Source: Isoetes taiwanensis (lineage: Eukaryota; Streptophyta; Lycopodiopsida; Isoetales; Isoetaceae). From it: a stretch of DNA of 64,000 nt. Shown piece after piece: positions 36,893 through 47,335 of this stretch. The DNA lies in contig JAJEKV010000035.1 of NCBI GenBank assembly GCA_021234155.1, forward strand, positions 2,854,001 through 2,918,000, read 5' to 3'. Under the pieces are notes generated by a model. That model saw only the letters and a program-made list of their open reading frames with translations. It did no database searches and was not told where the DNA came from. The position numbers and the translations under genes are program-made. Positions within the stretch are counted from its first letter, which is position 1, and each line of letters starts with the position of its first letter.

Positions 36893-37243
36893 CTATTCTG
36901 GGCAGTTTTCACATGCAACTGAAGGGATCCGGACCTCCCAAAGACACCATCTACCATGATGCTTGACATGAATCAGCTCAACATGTGCTCTCTGGCGAAA
37001 GGGGGCTTGCTCAGCCCATGCAATTAACTCGGCTTCCACGAAAACTTCTTCCATGGCCATGCAGCCAAGAATAACTCTTTGGCTAATGGATGCATGGAAG
37101 CTCTTGTGCTGGAGCTCCACAATCTCATTCGATTCAACTGTCATGCTGCTTGAGGCACTACTCGCTGCTACCGCCATATCAGAATCGCTGGAAGAAGGAT
37201 ACACAGGGAAATGGCGCCGGACCAAGACCTTGCGCCTTGCCAT
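36893..37243 (-). CDS. Unrecognised 116-codon ORF inside the Harbinger unit
   Basis: ATG at 37243, stop at 36893. It starts with a basic stretch (MARRKVLVRRHFPVYPSSSD), followed by a Ser-rich segment and a segment with HHGRWCLWEVRIPSVACENC. No domain recognised. It lies between the transposase and the SANT gene, on the SANT strand, so it could be a third element gene, a spliced tail of the SANT gene or a host fragment. Confidence 0.35.
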   Translation of the reverse strand: MARRKVLVRRHFPVYPSSSDSDMAVAASSASSSMTVESNEIVELQHKSFHASISQRVILGCMAMEEVFVEAELIAWAEQAPFRQRAHVELIHVKHHGRWCLWEVRIPSVACENCPE

Positions 37244-37563
37244 CTTAGAGCTGCTTACAATAAAGATTCGAGCGCTAGAATCGAGACATGCATAATGGAA
37301 TTTAAAGAGACGTTGTACGAAACCTTTATGGAATTAAACTATTAAACTAGTCAAGATCAGGAATATTATTTCATACTCATTTAAATTCGAATTGAGATCC
37401 CCATACCACATTGAAAGTTAAGTTCCAATCATACTGAACTTGAACAGAACATACTGTTTTAAGTAACTTAGAGAAGCTGAAGAACATAACAGAAACAAGA
37501 AAACAAACAAATTGAAAATGACAGTGCAAGACAAAGGTGACTTCCATACCTCTGAATTTCATA

Positions 37564-38739
37564 CTAATTTGTCTGCTTCGATGCAGCCAACTTAGCAATT
37601 TCCAATAGAGTATCTTTGGTCATTTGACAAATGCTTTCTGTCATTGTAGCCATTGATTGGGCAATTTTCAAAGTATTGGCAGACCTCATGGACTCCAACT
37701 CCCTGATCAATTCATGCTTTTTAACAGATTCTTCTTTCATGAAATCTAATTTTCTTTTTTCATTTTCTCCAAAGCTGTTAGCCATGTTTGATATTCCTGC
37801 TGCAATTTCTTCATCAATATGAACCCGAGATCTCTTTTTAGTTGTTGGCTTACCACTAACCCCTGGCTGATTACATGCAGCAGACCGAGGACTTGTGTCA
37901 GAAGGATTGAAAGCACTCGGAGTATCTTTGCTAGAATTTTTTTCATGAGCACTTGAATTGTCTTTGCTTCCATTTCCTTCATTTGCAACAGGACTGACAG
38001 GGTTATCATCTGCAATGTTTACAAAATCTTCCTCCACAAAAGAAGCATTTGTTCCAATTGTCTCATAGAATGCATCAGATATGTAGGTGTTTGGAAACAT
38101 ACCATCATCCTCAAATGCCTCGGCCCCAAATTCCCCATCATCCCCTGCACCTGGAATGTCCCTTTCATTTGTAACTCCATGTTTCAGATCTTCCATAGCT
38201 TCAAACCAAGGCCAGCTAGATGGCTCAGAGTCAGTTCTTTCGGATGCTTCTTTCTCACTCTTGAATTTTATCTGCAATTTATCCCACTTGTTCCTTAATT
38301 GTCTCAAATCTTCAAGCCCATGAACTGTGGGTTGTAATTTCACCATAATCTCTCTCCATTTGGCTTGAAGAAAGATTAATACTTCCATTATTATGAACCT
38401 TGTACTCCTTCATCAAAGCAAGCATGGTGGAGATTGCATTGTCCGACCAATCTACAGGAGTTTTCCTTTTCTTGGCCGGGTTAAGATCAAGAGAATTGTT
38501 TTCATGCACAACTAAGGCTAATTCATTAGGGAGGGGTTCAGATTCAACCTCAGGCAATCCATCTTCTGGCTGATCCCTCTTCTTTCCCCTTGCACTGCAA
38601 TTGGAAGCCCGTGCAGGTTCAGAATTTATCTCAATGGCCACAGATTGGGAAACTGATCCAATCATCCTTTTAGTTCTTCTAGGAGCCAATTTCTCGGTCC
38701 TCGGGTATTCGGCATGGAGGATCTAGTTGCCTTCGTCAT
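37564..38739 (-). pseudogene. Harbinger Myb/SANT-like accessory protein, frameshifted
   Basis: The likely start is the ATG at 38737-38739. An acidic/basic N-terminus leads to a SANT-like region (DWSDNAISTMLALMKEYKVH), then REIMVKLQPTVHGLEDLRQL and NKWDKLQIKFKSEKEASER, a Ser/Asp-rich linker, a basic KKRSRVHIDEE segment and a helical C-terminus ending SKQTN. Frameshifts near 38675-38700 and 38365 break it. In this family the protein binds the element ends and brings the transposase into the nucleus. Convergent to the transposase. Confidence 0.85.
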
Positions 38740-39025
38740 GTTCTTGAGACAATTTGTGTCTGATTTTTCAAGCAGTTAGATGCTAACAATGTGGCTATTA
38801 CCAAAGCAATGAACAAATTGAAGTAAAAAAATTCAAAAAATGCTTACCGGATTCACAATTGGCGCTGAATGCGATGCTAGGAGGGAAGGAATTAGGAGCT
38901 CTGATTCTTGGAGCCCGCCCACCTTGAACAGAGGCCGGAATTAAGGTCGAAAATTTCGGCCTCCAAAAACTGGCTCCATAATTTTTTCGGGGCGTTAGGC
39001 TTAACGACCAATTGATTAATGGAAA

Positions 39026-39049
39026 CGCCCCTAACAGCAGTTAGGGGCG
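39026..39049 (+). repeat. Hairpin in LINE A 5' UTR
   Basis: CGCCCCTAAC and GTTAGGGGCG form a perfect 10-bp stem with an AGCA loop. The same hairpin is present in the second copy of the duplicated leader, near 39638-39662. Confidence 0.85.
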
Positions 39050-39060
39050 AATTATCTCTA

Positions 39061-39091
39061 AATGCGAGAGTCCACAGTGGACTCTCGCATT
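39061..39091. repeat. Perfect 15-bp-arm palindrome
   Basis: Arms 39061-39075 and 39077-39091 around a single A (left arm AATGCGAGAGTCCAC). The second leader copy near 39668-39685 keeps only one arm, so one was lost or the palindrome formed after the duplication. Confidence 0.9.
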
Positions 39092-39835
39092 CCTCTCATT
39101 ATCTCTCCTCTCATTTTATCTCTCAAACCATCTCTCATGGTCTCTCGGCTCACATGTGGCCGAGGCTTCTCTCTCTCCCCCTCCCCCTCCCCCTCCCCCT
39201 CCCTCTCCCTCTCCCTCTCCCTCTCCCTCTCTCTCTCTATGGCACATAAAACTAGGGCAAAAAAACATGACGGAGATGGGGCTAAGACAGGTCGAGGTGG
39301 GGCAGCATCGGCTGCTCTCGATGTGGCTATAGCAGCGGCACCTGCAAAACAAGGTTTAAAAAAAGGTGAAGTATCTGTAGCGAAAGCAACAAGATGGCTA
39401 GAATAAGAGAACCGGGTCCGCAACAACCGAACCGGCAATAGGCTGAATCGGGTCTGTGGATGACCAAATCGGCATCAACAACGGCTGAATCGGGGGCTTC
39501 AACAGAAGGCTCGGATTCAAGTAGTGAGGAAGATACAGGGGAGAAACATTTCAAAAATCCATTAGGCCAGAGCAGCATGGCTCCAATCATGTCTGGTTAA
39601 TGGGCGTTAGGCTTAACTTCCAATTGATTAATGGAAACGCCCCTAACAGCAGTTAGGGGCGAATTATCTCTGGACTCTCGCATTCCTCTCATTATCTCTC
39701 CTCTCATTTTATTTCTCAAACCATCTCTCATGGTCTCTCGGCTCACATGTGGCCGGGGGCTTCTCTCCCCCCCCTCCCTCCCTCCCCTCCCCTCTCCCTC
39801 TCCCTCTCCCTCTCCCTCTCCCTCTCTCTCTCTCG

Positions 39836-40890
39836 ATGGCGCATAAAACTAGGGCAAAAAAACACGACGGAGATGGGGCTAAGACAGGTCGAGGTGGGGC
39901 ATCATCGGCTGCTCCCGATGTGGCTATAGCAGCGGCACCTGCAAAACAAGGTTTAAAAAAAGGTGAAGTATCTGCAGCGAAAGCAACAGTAACTGTAACA
40001 GCAGAACCGGGGTCTGCAACAGCTGAACCGGCAATAGCTGAATCGGAGTCTGTGACAGCCAAATCGGCATCAACAACGACTGAATCGGGGGCTTCAACAG
40101 AAGGCTCGGATTCAAAAAGTGAGGAAGATACAGGGGAGAAACATTTCAAAAATCCATCAGGCCTCCAATCATGTCTGGGTTAATGGGCATCGGGCAGTTT
40201 CACACCACAGGAGAGATGATCATGGGACAGCTGCTCTCGGTTATGATAAAAATCTTGGAGTCAATGGAGCAATCTAGGAAGGAAGCAGAGCAAGCAAGAA
40301 GGGATGCAGCGGAGCACCATATACAAATGCTGAAATTACTTCAAGGTATGAATGAATCATTGTGTTCATTAAGGCAAGAAAATTCAGATTTAAAGCAGCA
40401 AATGGCAAGCATCTCGGAGGCACCTCGTACATTGCATGATGAGAGGGGAACGGAAGAATTTCAGGAGGCCATAGGCGTCCTAAATGAGAAGATGGAACAA
40501 CTTACTGATATGCATGAGAGGGAAACCAAAGCAAATAACATTCGAATCTCGGGGCTGCCGGAAGAGGAAAATGAAAACACGATGGCTGCAGTGCAAAACT
40601 TCCTGGCAGATAACATGCAGGTGCAGGTAGACATACTGGATGCATACAGGGTTGGGAAGAAAGGTGAGGGTACCCGCAACATATTGGTGACGTGTGCAGG
40701 CAAGGAGGCTAAGACGCGGATTATGCAGAAGCGGTCTTTACTAAGGGGCCAACACATTTAGGTAAATGATGACCTGACTAAAATTCAGTTTCAGCAAAGG
40801 AAAGATGACATTCTGAAGATGAAGGAAGCCCGGGCATCTGGAAAGCGTGCATATTGGAGAGGTGGTACGGCGGTGATAGAGGGTGCATAG
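39836..40890 (+). pseudogene. LINE A ORF1p: coiled coil, RRM, C-terminal domain
   Basis: Starts at ATG 39836 (MAHKTRAKK). A frameshift lies between 40160 and 40190. The next frame has a heptad-rich segment (MEQSRKEAEQARRDAAEHH and RQENSDLKQQMASI), an RRM-like segment (ANNIRISGLPEEENE) and a basic C-terminal domain (AYRVGKKGEGTRNILV, AKTRIMQKRSLLRG, NDDLTKIQFQQRKDDI). TAG at 40759-40761 interrupts it, probably from TGG. This is the coiled coil-RRM-CTD plan of vertebrate L1 ORF1p, an RNA-binding trimer, not the RRM plus zinc-knuckle plan usual in flowering plants. It overlaps or abuts ORF2. Confidence 0.82.
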
Positions 40891-43800
40891 GAAATATCGA
40901 ACTGCCAGGTTAGCTTGCTGGAACATAAATACATTAAAAAATAGTAAGATATTTACCATGTCAGAAGTTATGGATGATGTTGATATACTTTTTTTCTTGG
41001 AAACATGTGAACATGAGGAGAAAGGTCTGCCAGATATTTTTGGTTTTACTTTGTTACATTCTGTTTGGAACAATAAGGGATGGAGGCTTAAAAGTTTTGG
41101 AGGTATTGTTTGCTATGCTAGAAATGAAATTGCGCATGCAATAGAGGTGCTAAGGCATAAGGCATCACCACAGAGTATTTGGATTGAGCTGGCTGGTAGG
41201 ACATGCAAAATATATGTAGTTGGCTGTTATTTCCCGCCCAGGGATTCACTGGTGTATGATAAGGGGGATCTTGATAGGGATGACCCATTTTTTCATTTAG
41301 AGCAGGATATCCTGGCACTGAGTAGGACAGGGGAAGTCTTACCATTGGGGGATTTTAATGGACGCACTGGTAATAACCAAGCAGCATTGGTAAGCCCAGA
41401 CGGGAATGTGGAGTGGTTGGAGATGATGGATAATGGTGAGCTTGAGAAAACTGGGTGGAATAGGATATCCGATGACAGGGTAAAATGGCCAACTCCGCAA
41501 GGCCGGCATGTTCTGCATATGTGTAGTGGTTTTGACATGGTAATTTTCAATGGCACAACAAGATATCCGAAATCTGGTAAATGCACTTGTAAAAATGCAA
41601 GTGTGGTAGACTATGTCATAGCTAAGCCTTCCTTTGGGGAACATATTGTTAGCATATCCATTGGGGATGAGAATGAAAACTCAGACCATGTGCCAATATT
41701 TATTGAAATAAGGGTGCAATTGCATGGCGTGCAGCGGGTTGACACGACAAAAAAACAACAGGTGCAGCTGAGGTATAATAAGGCGGAGGAGTACAGTGCT
41801 ATATGCGAGGAGAAAGTTAATGTTCTTGTATGGCCGAACTCATTACAGGAGATAAGTGATATACTGACTAATATTTTGCTTCAATCAGCCGACAGTTGCT
41901 TTGTCTCTTATCGCCAAAGGATGGGATTGCCCTGCAATGGCTGGTTTGACATGGAGTGCAAGCGACAGCGGGAAAAACTCAAATCATCACATGGAGCAGC
42001 TAGGGCACATGAAAGAAAGGAGTACATTAAGCTAATAAAAAATAAAAAGAGAGTGTATCTATACATGAAACATGAGAAGATGGTAGAAGAGTTGTTGGTG
42101 GACCCAAAAAAATTCTGGAAGCGACTCAAACCTTTGAAGTATGCGGATAATGAATTGCGAGTAGAGATGCTTATGGCGCATGTGCGCAAGCTTTATGATG
42201 TGCCCGGGGGCAAAAAGATGGCAGATGACACAGATACTATAGCAGGTATGTTGACATTCACTGTAAAGGATGTACCGGGGGGGGGGGGCTCAAGAGACTT
42301 GCTAATGGCAAAGCGGCTGATGCTTGTGGCCTCATGGCATGAACCGCTTAAATAAATTTGGGGAGGCGAGAGAAAATAAGTTGGCAGATATGTTTAATAT
42401 AGCTTTGACAGGTGGCTTCCCTGTGTCATGGCAAGTTAACAGGGTTGTACCATTGCACAAGGCAGGGGATAAAAACGATCCGAGCAACTATCGCACTATC
42501 ATGGTGGGCAGCATGTATGCAAAACTGTTTGCATCCATTCTTGAGAGCAAGGTAAGTATGTGGGCAGAAGACCATAATGTCAGGGCGGTGAGACAGGCAG
42601 GTTTCAGGCCCAGGAAGTCCACGATCGATCATTTGGTCACTCTTAGAGCCATGATGGACTCAGTAGTGGGGAAAAGGAAACCGTTGTACGCTACATTTGT
42701 GGATTTTAGCAAGGCTTTCGATATGGTGAATAGAGAAAATTTGGGGCACAGGATGGTGGATCTTGATATCCCAAAGGAGCTCAGGCATGCGGTAAAGGTA
42801 CTCTATGATAGGGTACTTGTGCAATTGTCATTTCCTTTCGTGGAATTTTGTGACGAGGTAGTAGAAAGCAATATGGGTGTGAAGCAGGGGTGCCCCTTAT
42901 CACCTACTCTATTTGGGTTATTCATAGACCAGCTGGAAGAGTGGATAAGAGCACATGGGGGAGATGGCACACCTCTGTATGGATATGTTCTTAGGCTCTT
43001 ACTATATGCTGATGATATTGTTGCTATCCCGGAGCATACAAGGGATGCAAAGACACCTAGATGCACTGGCGACATTTTGCAGCAATCAGGGTATGCAGGT
43101 GAATCTGGACAAGACCAAGGTCATGGTATTTGGGGCAAGTAAGACCGATCATATCCAGCTATATTATATGGGTAAACACGTGGAAGTGGTAGATAACTAC
43201 AAATATCTGGGGGTAAACGTAGATAAGAGCCCCAACTGGAACCAAGCGGTTGAGCATAGAGTGAATGCGGACTTAAAGGCACTATATGCTATGCAAAAAA
43301 AGTGTGTGCACGCCGAGATATGGAATTTTGAGATGAAGCGCATGTTATATAAAGTATTGGTGCAAACTGTTGTGCTATATGGATGTGAAGTCTGGGGGCC
43401 AGGCCTTGCTAATGACAGCTGGAAAAAAGTGGAAAAGATACAAAAGAATTTTTTTCATACGGAGCTGGGTACCAAAATGCAAACACCATACGATATGATG
43501 CTGGTAGAGTGTGGGATGATGTCACTTGAGGCTGAAGCGCTTTGCAGACTCTTACGCTACATGTGTAAGGTTCTATATGATTTGGCAAGCAATAGTCTAC
43601 CACGACTTGCTTTAGAGGAAACAAAAAACAAGGGCTGGTATGCAGATGTTGAGAGATGGCTTACAAAATGGGGGATGCGTATTCATGATTTAGAAGTACA
43701 TAGGGAAAATATAGATGGATGGGTCCGAGATAGCTTTCGACATAAGTCATGGAATGTGTCGGCTGTGAAGAAAGAGTACTACAGGTTATATATGAACCCT

Positions 43801-44226
43801 TCCATGCAGGCAGCGCGTTACCTTAGGGAACCCATATCAGTAAAATATAGACAAGCAATTGCCAGGATCCGATTGAGCTCTCATCACCTGGGGGTGGAGA
43901 TTGGGAGATGGGCAAATATTGCACATGACATTAGGCATTGCAGGGTGTGTGATGGAGGGGTGGTAGAGGATGAGACTCATGTCTTGATTTTCTGTCGGGC
44001 ATATTCGAATATCAGACTCACGCATGGGATTTTGGCTACTTCGCTTGGTGATTTCTTCACATATCCAGGATCATGTATTGGGGGGTGTATAGTTGATATT
44101 CTTAGATGCAGAGAGGACCTATTGAAACAACGGGCAGTAGAGGAGACAGAGATAGAGGAGCCCATTGTATTATTTTCAGAGGATGCACTGGATGATCTAT
44201 TTTATGATTTTGAAGGCAATGTATAA
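40883..44226 (+). pseudogene. LINE A ORF2: APE endonuclease, RT, zinc motif; two frameshifts
   Basis: The endonuclease has ACWNINTLKN, FLETCEHE, PLGDFNGRTG, VVDYVI and NSDHVPIF. After a frameshift at a run of Gs (42277-42288), the RT has AGFRPRKSTIDHL, FVDFSKAFDMV, GVKQGCPLSPTLFGLF and intact YADD (LLLYADDIV, near 43005). A second frameshift near 43025-43060 precedes thumb and tail: VDNYKYLGVNVD, RIRLSSHHLGVEIGRW and the zinc motif CRVCDGGVVEDETHVLIFC. It ends at 44226. There is no clear ATG; ORF1 ends at 40890. The tail resembles animal-type LINEs more than the zf-RVT type. Confidence 0.92.
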
Positions 44227-44236
44227 ACGTCTCATA

Positions 44237-44248
44237 GACCTGGCGGTC
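44237..44248 (+). promoter_or_regulatory. 3' hairpin of LINE A
   Basis: GACC-TGGC-GGTC, a 4-bp stem and 4-nt loop just after the ORF2 stop, followed by TCGAAGACG and AAATAATAAA. Matching elements are at 47224, 61519 and 62993 (minus). Confidence 0.65.
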
Positions 44249-44258
44249 TCGAAGACGA

Positions 44259-44279
44259 AATAATAAATTTCATTTCATT

Positions 44280-44365
<86 letters not shown>
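44259..44365 (+). repeat. LINE A microsatellite tail
   Basis: AATAATAAA leads into three CATTT-like units, then about 40 TC units. LINE B starts at the last units. Confidence 0.9.
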
Positions 44366-44366
<1 letters not shown>

Positions 44367-44389
44367 GCCCGTCTGGGGAGCCCATTTGG

Positions 44390-47149
44390 ATGGACCGGAT
44401 GGATGATGAAGAATTGAATAGGGCTGGATTATCAAGAATTACAGATGATGCATACGATTATGTGACGCCCCAAGGGGGTCATGTGCTCAACATGTGTGGA
44501 GGTTTAGGATTGATCATATGCAATGGCATACACAGGTTTCCTGAAACCCAAAAATGCACATCTATTGGCTCAGGGGGAAGAGGCTCCAGCGTAGTAGATC
44601 TGCTAATAACTAGTGCACGCCTAGTACATGATATAAGAGAGTTCAAAGTGGATAGTGTCAGGCCTGAAAGTGACCATGTGCCAATTATGGTAAGCTTTGA
44701 CATGTTGGGAGGAGGTGGAGAACCAGCACAAGTAAAGGTAAAGAACACTATCAGAATGAATGCTAGGAAAGCTAACACATATGAAAAAGCATGTGAAACA
44801 AATGCACAAAGGATTGAATGGCCAGAATCGGCAGCAGGTATTAGTAACATGCTCACAACTATGTTGGTAGATACAGCAAAACAATGTTTTGTCTCGGCAA
44901 GAAGGAGCAAAGGCCTACCCTGTAATGCTTGGTTTGATAAGGACTGTAAGGATTACAGAACACTTTACAAGAAAGCGAGCAAGGAGAATAAACCACTTGT
45001 CCGGAAGAATTATTTCAAATTATTACGCCAAAAAAAAAGGGCATACTTGAGCAGCAAACAGGAGGAGCTGGTACGTGAACTTGTAACACACCCAAAGAAA
45101 TTCTGGAATCGTTTGAAAAACACCACAGGAAACAGTACCAACATTGAGGTAAGCAAGCTCATAGCACATTTGCAGTCATTGTATCACGTGCAGAACATGA
45201 TACATGACCAGCCACATGTAGAAGGTGAAAATATGAGCATAACAGATGAGGATGTGTCTCTGGCTCTTCAGAAACTTTCACTTGGCAAAGCACCCGATTC
45301 CCTCGAGTTGATCTCTGAAATGGTTAAGTGGACAGGACCTTTTGTCAGATCCATTATAACCAAGATGCTAAATGCAGCGCTAAGAGAAGGGTTTCCAACA
45401 AGCTGGCAAACTAGTAGAGTGGTACCTCTACACAAAATAGGGGACAAGGCAGATCCCAACAATTACAGGATGATAATGATTAGCAGTTTGTTCTCCAAGT
45501 TGTTCGCAACAATCCTGGAACAAAAAATCAGCAGATGGGCAGAACACAATGAAGTCCGTGCTAAAGGACAAGCTGGCTTCAGACCTCGAAAATCCACTAT
45601 AGACCATCTACTTACTCTCAGATCAATCATGGACTCTGTGAAGAATACAAAAAGACCGTTATTTGCACTATTTGTGGACCTAACAAAAGCTTTTGACATG
45701 GTTAGACGAGGTGATATATGGACCAGAATGGAAAATCTTGCAATTCCAGCCCCTCTGAGAAATGCGGTTGCCAAGCTATACGAAAAGGTAAGAATACAAT
45801 TGTCCTTTCCTTTGGTAAATATCTGCAGTGACACAATAGACAGTAACATAGGTGTAAAGCAGGGGTGCCCTCTATCCCCTACCTTATTTGGCCTCTTCAT
45901 AGATGAATTAGAGCCACATATAACACAAACAGGTGGGGAAGGCACATTAATCGGTGGATACGTGCTGGCCTTACTACTATATGCAGATGATATTGTACTC
46001 TTTTCTCGGAGTGAGATGGGTTTGCAGCAGCACCTAAATGCACTAGCATCATTTTGTGATACCAAACAGATGAGAGTTAATCTGGCCAAAACCAAAATCA
46101 TGATATTTGGTACTCGGTCCTTAGATTTCAACTTCTTATACAAAGGGGAAAAGGTTGAGATAACTACCCATTACAAATATCTGGGCCTAATGGTGGACCA
46201 TAATTATAAATGGAACAGAGCAGTGGATCACAGGACAGACAGTGGTCTAAAAGCTTTATATGCAATGCAACGGAAATGTAGGAAAGCAGAGATCCTTGAT
46301 TTTGGGCTAAAAAGAATGCTTTATAAAACCTTGGTACAGACAGTAATTCTATATGGATGTGAGATATGGGGGCCAGGGTTATCTCTGGATATGTGGAAAA
46401 GGATTGAGAAAATACAGAAAAAGTTTCTCATAACGGAGCTGGGGGTAAAACTACAAACACCGTATGAGATGTTGCTTAAGGAAACAGGTTTTATGACATT
46501 AGAAGGAGAGGCCATATGTCATTTGTTGCACTATCTTTGCAAGGTCCGCGCTATGGAAGAAGACAGCCTGCCTTACATGGCCATGCAGGAAAGTGAACAC
46601 AAGGGGTGGTATGCAGATGTTAAGAAGTGGCTACTCCGATGGGGGATGAACATAGACAACATGCCTCATAAAAGTGAGACAATAAGGGAGTGGGTGAAAT
46701 TAAATATGGACCACAAAATGTGGCAAGCTACGGGTGCTAAGATGCTGTTTTACAAAAATACCATGAATCCTGCTTTGAAGGCAATGCCATATCTGATGGA
46801 AAGGATATCGATGTCTAAAAGACACAATATTTCCAGAATCAGGCTAACCTCACACCATCTAGGAGTCGAAGTGGGTAGATGGGGGAAGATTCCTCACGAG
46901 AATCGAACCTGTAAGGTATGCGGATCCTCAAATGATATAGAAGATGAAGAGCATTTTATCCTCTATTGCCCAGCCTACCAGAGTTTAAGAGACAAGCTCA
47001 ACATGAATGCGGCGTCATTAACAGCGTTCTTTGCACTGCCAGGAAGCCAAACAGGACATTACATATCTGAAGCTCTAGAGATTAGAGGAATATCAATAAA
47101 AAATTACAAATATCTATTGGAAGAATTTGATAGAGATAGGAGAGAGTAA
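44390..47149 (+). CDS. LINE B ORF2: end of APE, complete RT, zinc motif; 919 codons open
   Basis: The frame opens at the element start (44369); the first ATG is 44390. The residual endonuclease has the terminal SDH (ESDHVPIMV, residues ~93-100). RT motifs: GQAGFRPRKSTIDHL, LFVDLTKAFDMV, GVKQGCPLSPTLFGLFIDEL and LLLYADDIVLFS (residue ~530). Thumb: HYKYLGLMVDHNYKW. C-terminus: RIRLTSHHLGVEVGRW and CKVCGSSNDIEDEEHFILYC (~840-860). It lacks the first two thirds of the endonuclease, so it cannot retrotranspose by itself, but no frameshift or stop is seen. This suggests a younger insertion than A or C. It resembles LINE A closely in domain order and is clearly the same lineage, though diverged. Confidence 0.93.
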   Translation: MDRMDDEELNRAGLSRITDDAYDYVTPQGGHVLNMCGGLGLIICNGIHRFPETQKCTSIGSGGRGSSVVDLLITSARLVHDIREFKVDSVRPESDHVPIMVSFDMLGGGGEPAQVKVKNTIRMNARKANTYEKACETNAQRIEWPESAAGISNMLTTMLVDTAKQCFVSARRSKGLPCNAWFDKDCKDYRTLYKKASKENKPLVRKNYFKLLRQKKRAYLSSKQEELVRELVTHPKKFWNRLKNTTGNSTNIEVSKLIAHLQSLYHVQNMIHDQPHVEGENMSITDEDVSLALQKLSLGKAPDSLELISEMVKWTGPFVRSIITKMLNAALREGFPTSWQTSRVVPLHKIGDKADPNNYRMIMISSLFSKLFATILEQKISRWAEHNEVRAKGQAGFRPRKSTIDHLLTLRSIMDSVKNTKRPLFALFVDLTKAFDMVRRGDIWTRMENLAIPAPLRNAVAKLYEKVRIQLSFPLVNICSDTIDSNIGVKQGCPLSPTLFGLFIDELEPHITQTGGEGTLIGGYVLALLLYADDIVLFSRSEMGLQQHLNALASFCDTKQMRVNLAKTKIMIFGTRSLDFNFLYKGEKVEITTHYKYLGLMVDHNYKWNRAVDHRTDSGLKALYAMQRKCRKAEILDFGLKRMLYKTLVQTVILYGCEIWGPGLSLDMWKRIEKIQKKFLITELGVKLQTPYEMLLKETGFMTLEGEAICHLLHYLCKVRAMEEDSLPYMAMQESEHKGWYADVKKWLLRWGMNIDNMPHKSETIREWVKLNMDHKMWQATGAKMLFYKNTMNPALKAMPYLMERISMSKRHNISRIRLTSHHLGVEVGRWGKIPHENRTCKVCGSSNDIEDEEHFILYCPAYQSLRDKLNMNAASLTAFFALPGSQTGHYISEALEIRGISIKNYKYLLEEFDRDRRE

Positions 47150-47223
47150 AGTAGTGCACTCCAACCGGGGGGGGGCACTATCATCAATATACATTTTGTA
47201 CTCTGTATTTGACACATCTAATA

Positions 47224-47235
47224 GGCCTGATGGCC
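47224..47235 (+). promoter_or_regulatory. 3' hairpin of LINE B
   Basis: GGCC-TGAT-GGCC followed by TCATAGATGG and AAATAAAAAG, then the tail. Same layout as at 44237. Confidence 0.65.
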
Positions 47236-47257
47236 TCATAGATGGAAATAAAAAGAC

Positions 47258-47275
47258 TTTCTTTCTTTCTTTCTT

Positions 47276-47306
<31 letters not shown>
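47258..47306 (+). repeat. LINE B microsatellite tail (TTTC)n(TC)n(GT)n
   Basis: Five TTTC units, about six TC, then about eight GT. The ATG of LINE C ORF1 lies only 30 bp further on. Confidence 0.92.
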
Positions 47307-47335
47307 TTGGCGCTGCTTGGGCACTGCTTTTGACC

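Larger units (their letters stand above)
38996..40183 (+). repeat. Tandem duplication of LINE A 5' UTR plus ORF1 start
   Basis: 38996-39600 and 39602-40183 share the order gcgttaggcttaac, a hairpin, the CTCTCGCATTCC region, a C/T-rich tract, the ORF1 start (MAHKTRAKKHDGDGAK) and the end segment near catttcaaaaatcca. The copies are highly similar apart from microsatellite lengths and small indels. In copy 1 the ORF1 frame stops at 39406; copy 2 leads on into ORF1. Confidence 0.9.
38996..44365 (+). mobile_element. LINE A, near full-length hairpin-tailed L1
   Basis: Duplicated 5' leader, ORF1 (39836-40890), ORF2 (from about 40890 to 44226), 3' hairpin at 44237-44248, AATAATAAA and a tail of CATTT units followed by a long (TC)n up to 44365. 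LINE B follows directly. Both ORFs are broken, so the copy is dead, but all domains are present. No target duplication could be defined because the 3' side is microsatellite. Confidence 0.88.
44366..47306 (+). mobile_element. LINE B, 5'-truncated hairpin-tailed L1
   Basis: Begins within the endonuclease domain right after the (TC)n of LINE A and ends with hairpin 47224-47235, AAATAAAAAG and a (TTTC)n(TC)n(GT)n tail at about 47258-47306. The whole ORF2 portion is open. Confidence 0.9.

Noticed and set aside
34250-38990. Harbinger terminal inverted repeats
   Set aside because: TCGAAAATTT occurs at both ends but in direct orientation; no inverted pair with a 3-bp target duplication was found.
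39019-39438. Pro/Ser/Leu- and Arg/Glu-rich frames on both strands
   Set aside because: Translations of the C/T-rich tract in the LINE leader; the same occurs at 39631-40149.
40883-42355. LINE A ORF2 as an intact gene
   Set aside because: Frameshifts at the G run near 42280 and near 43040 split it.
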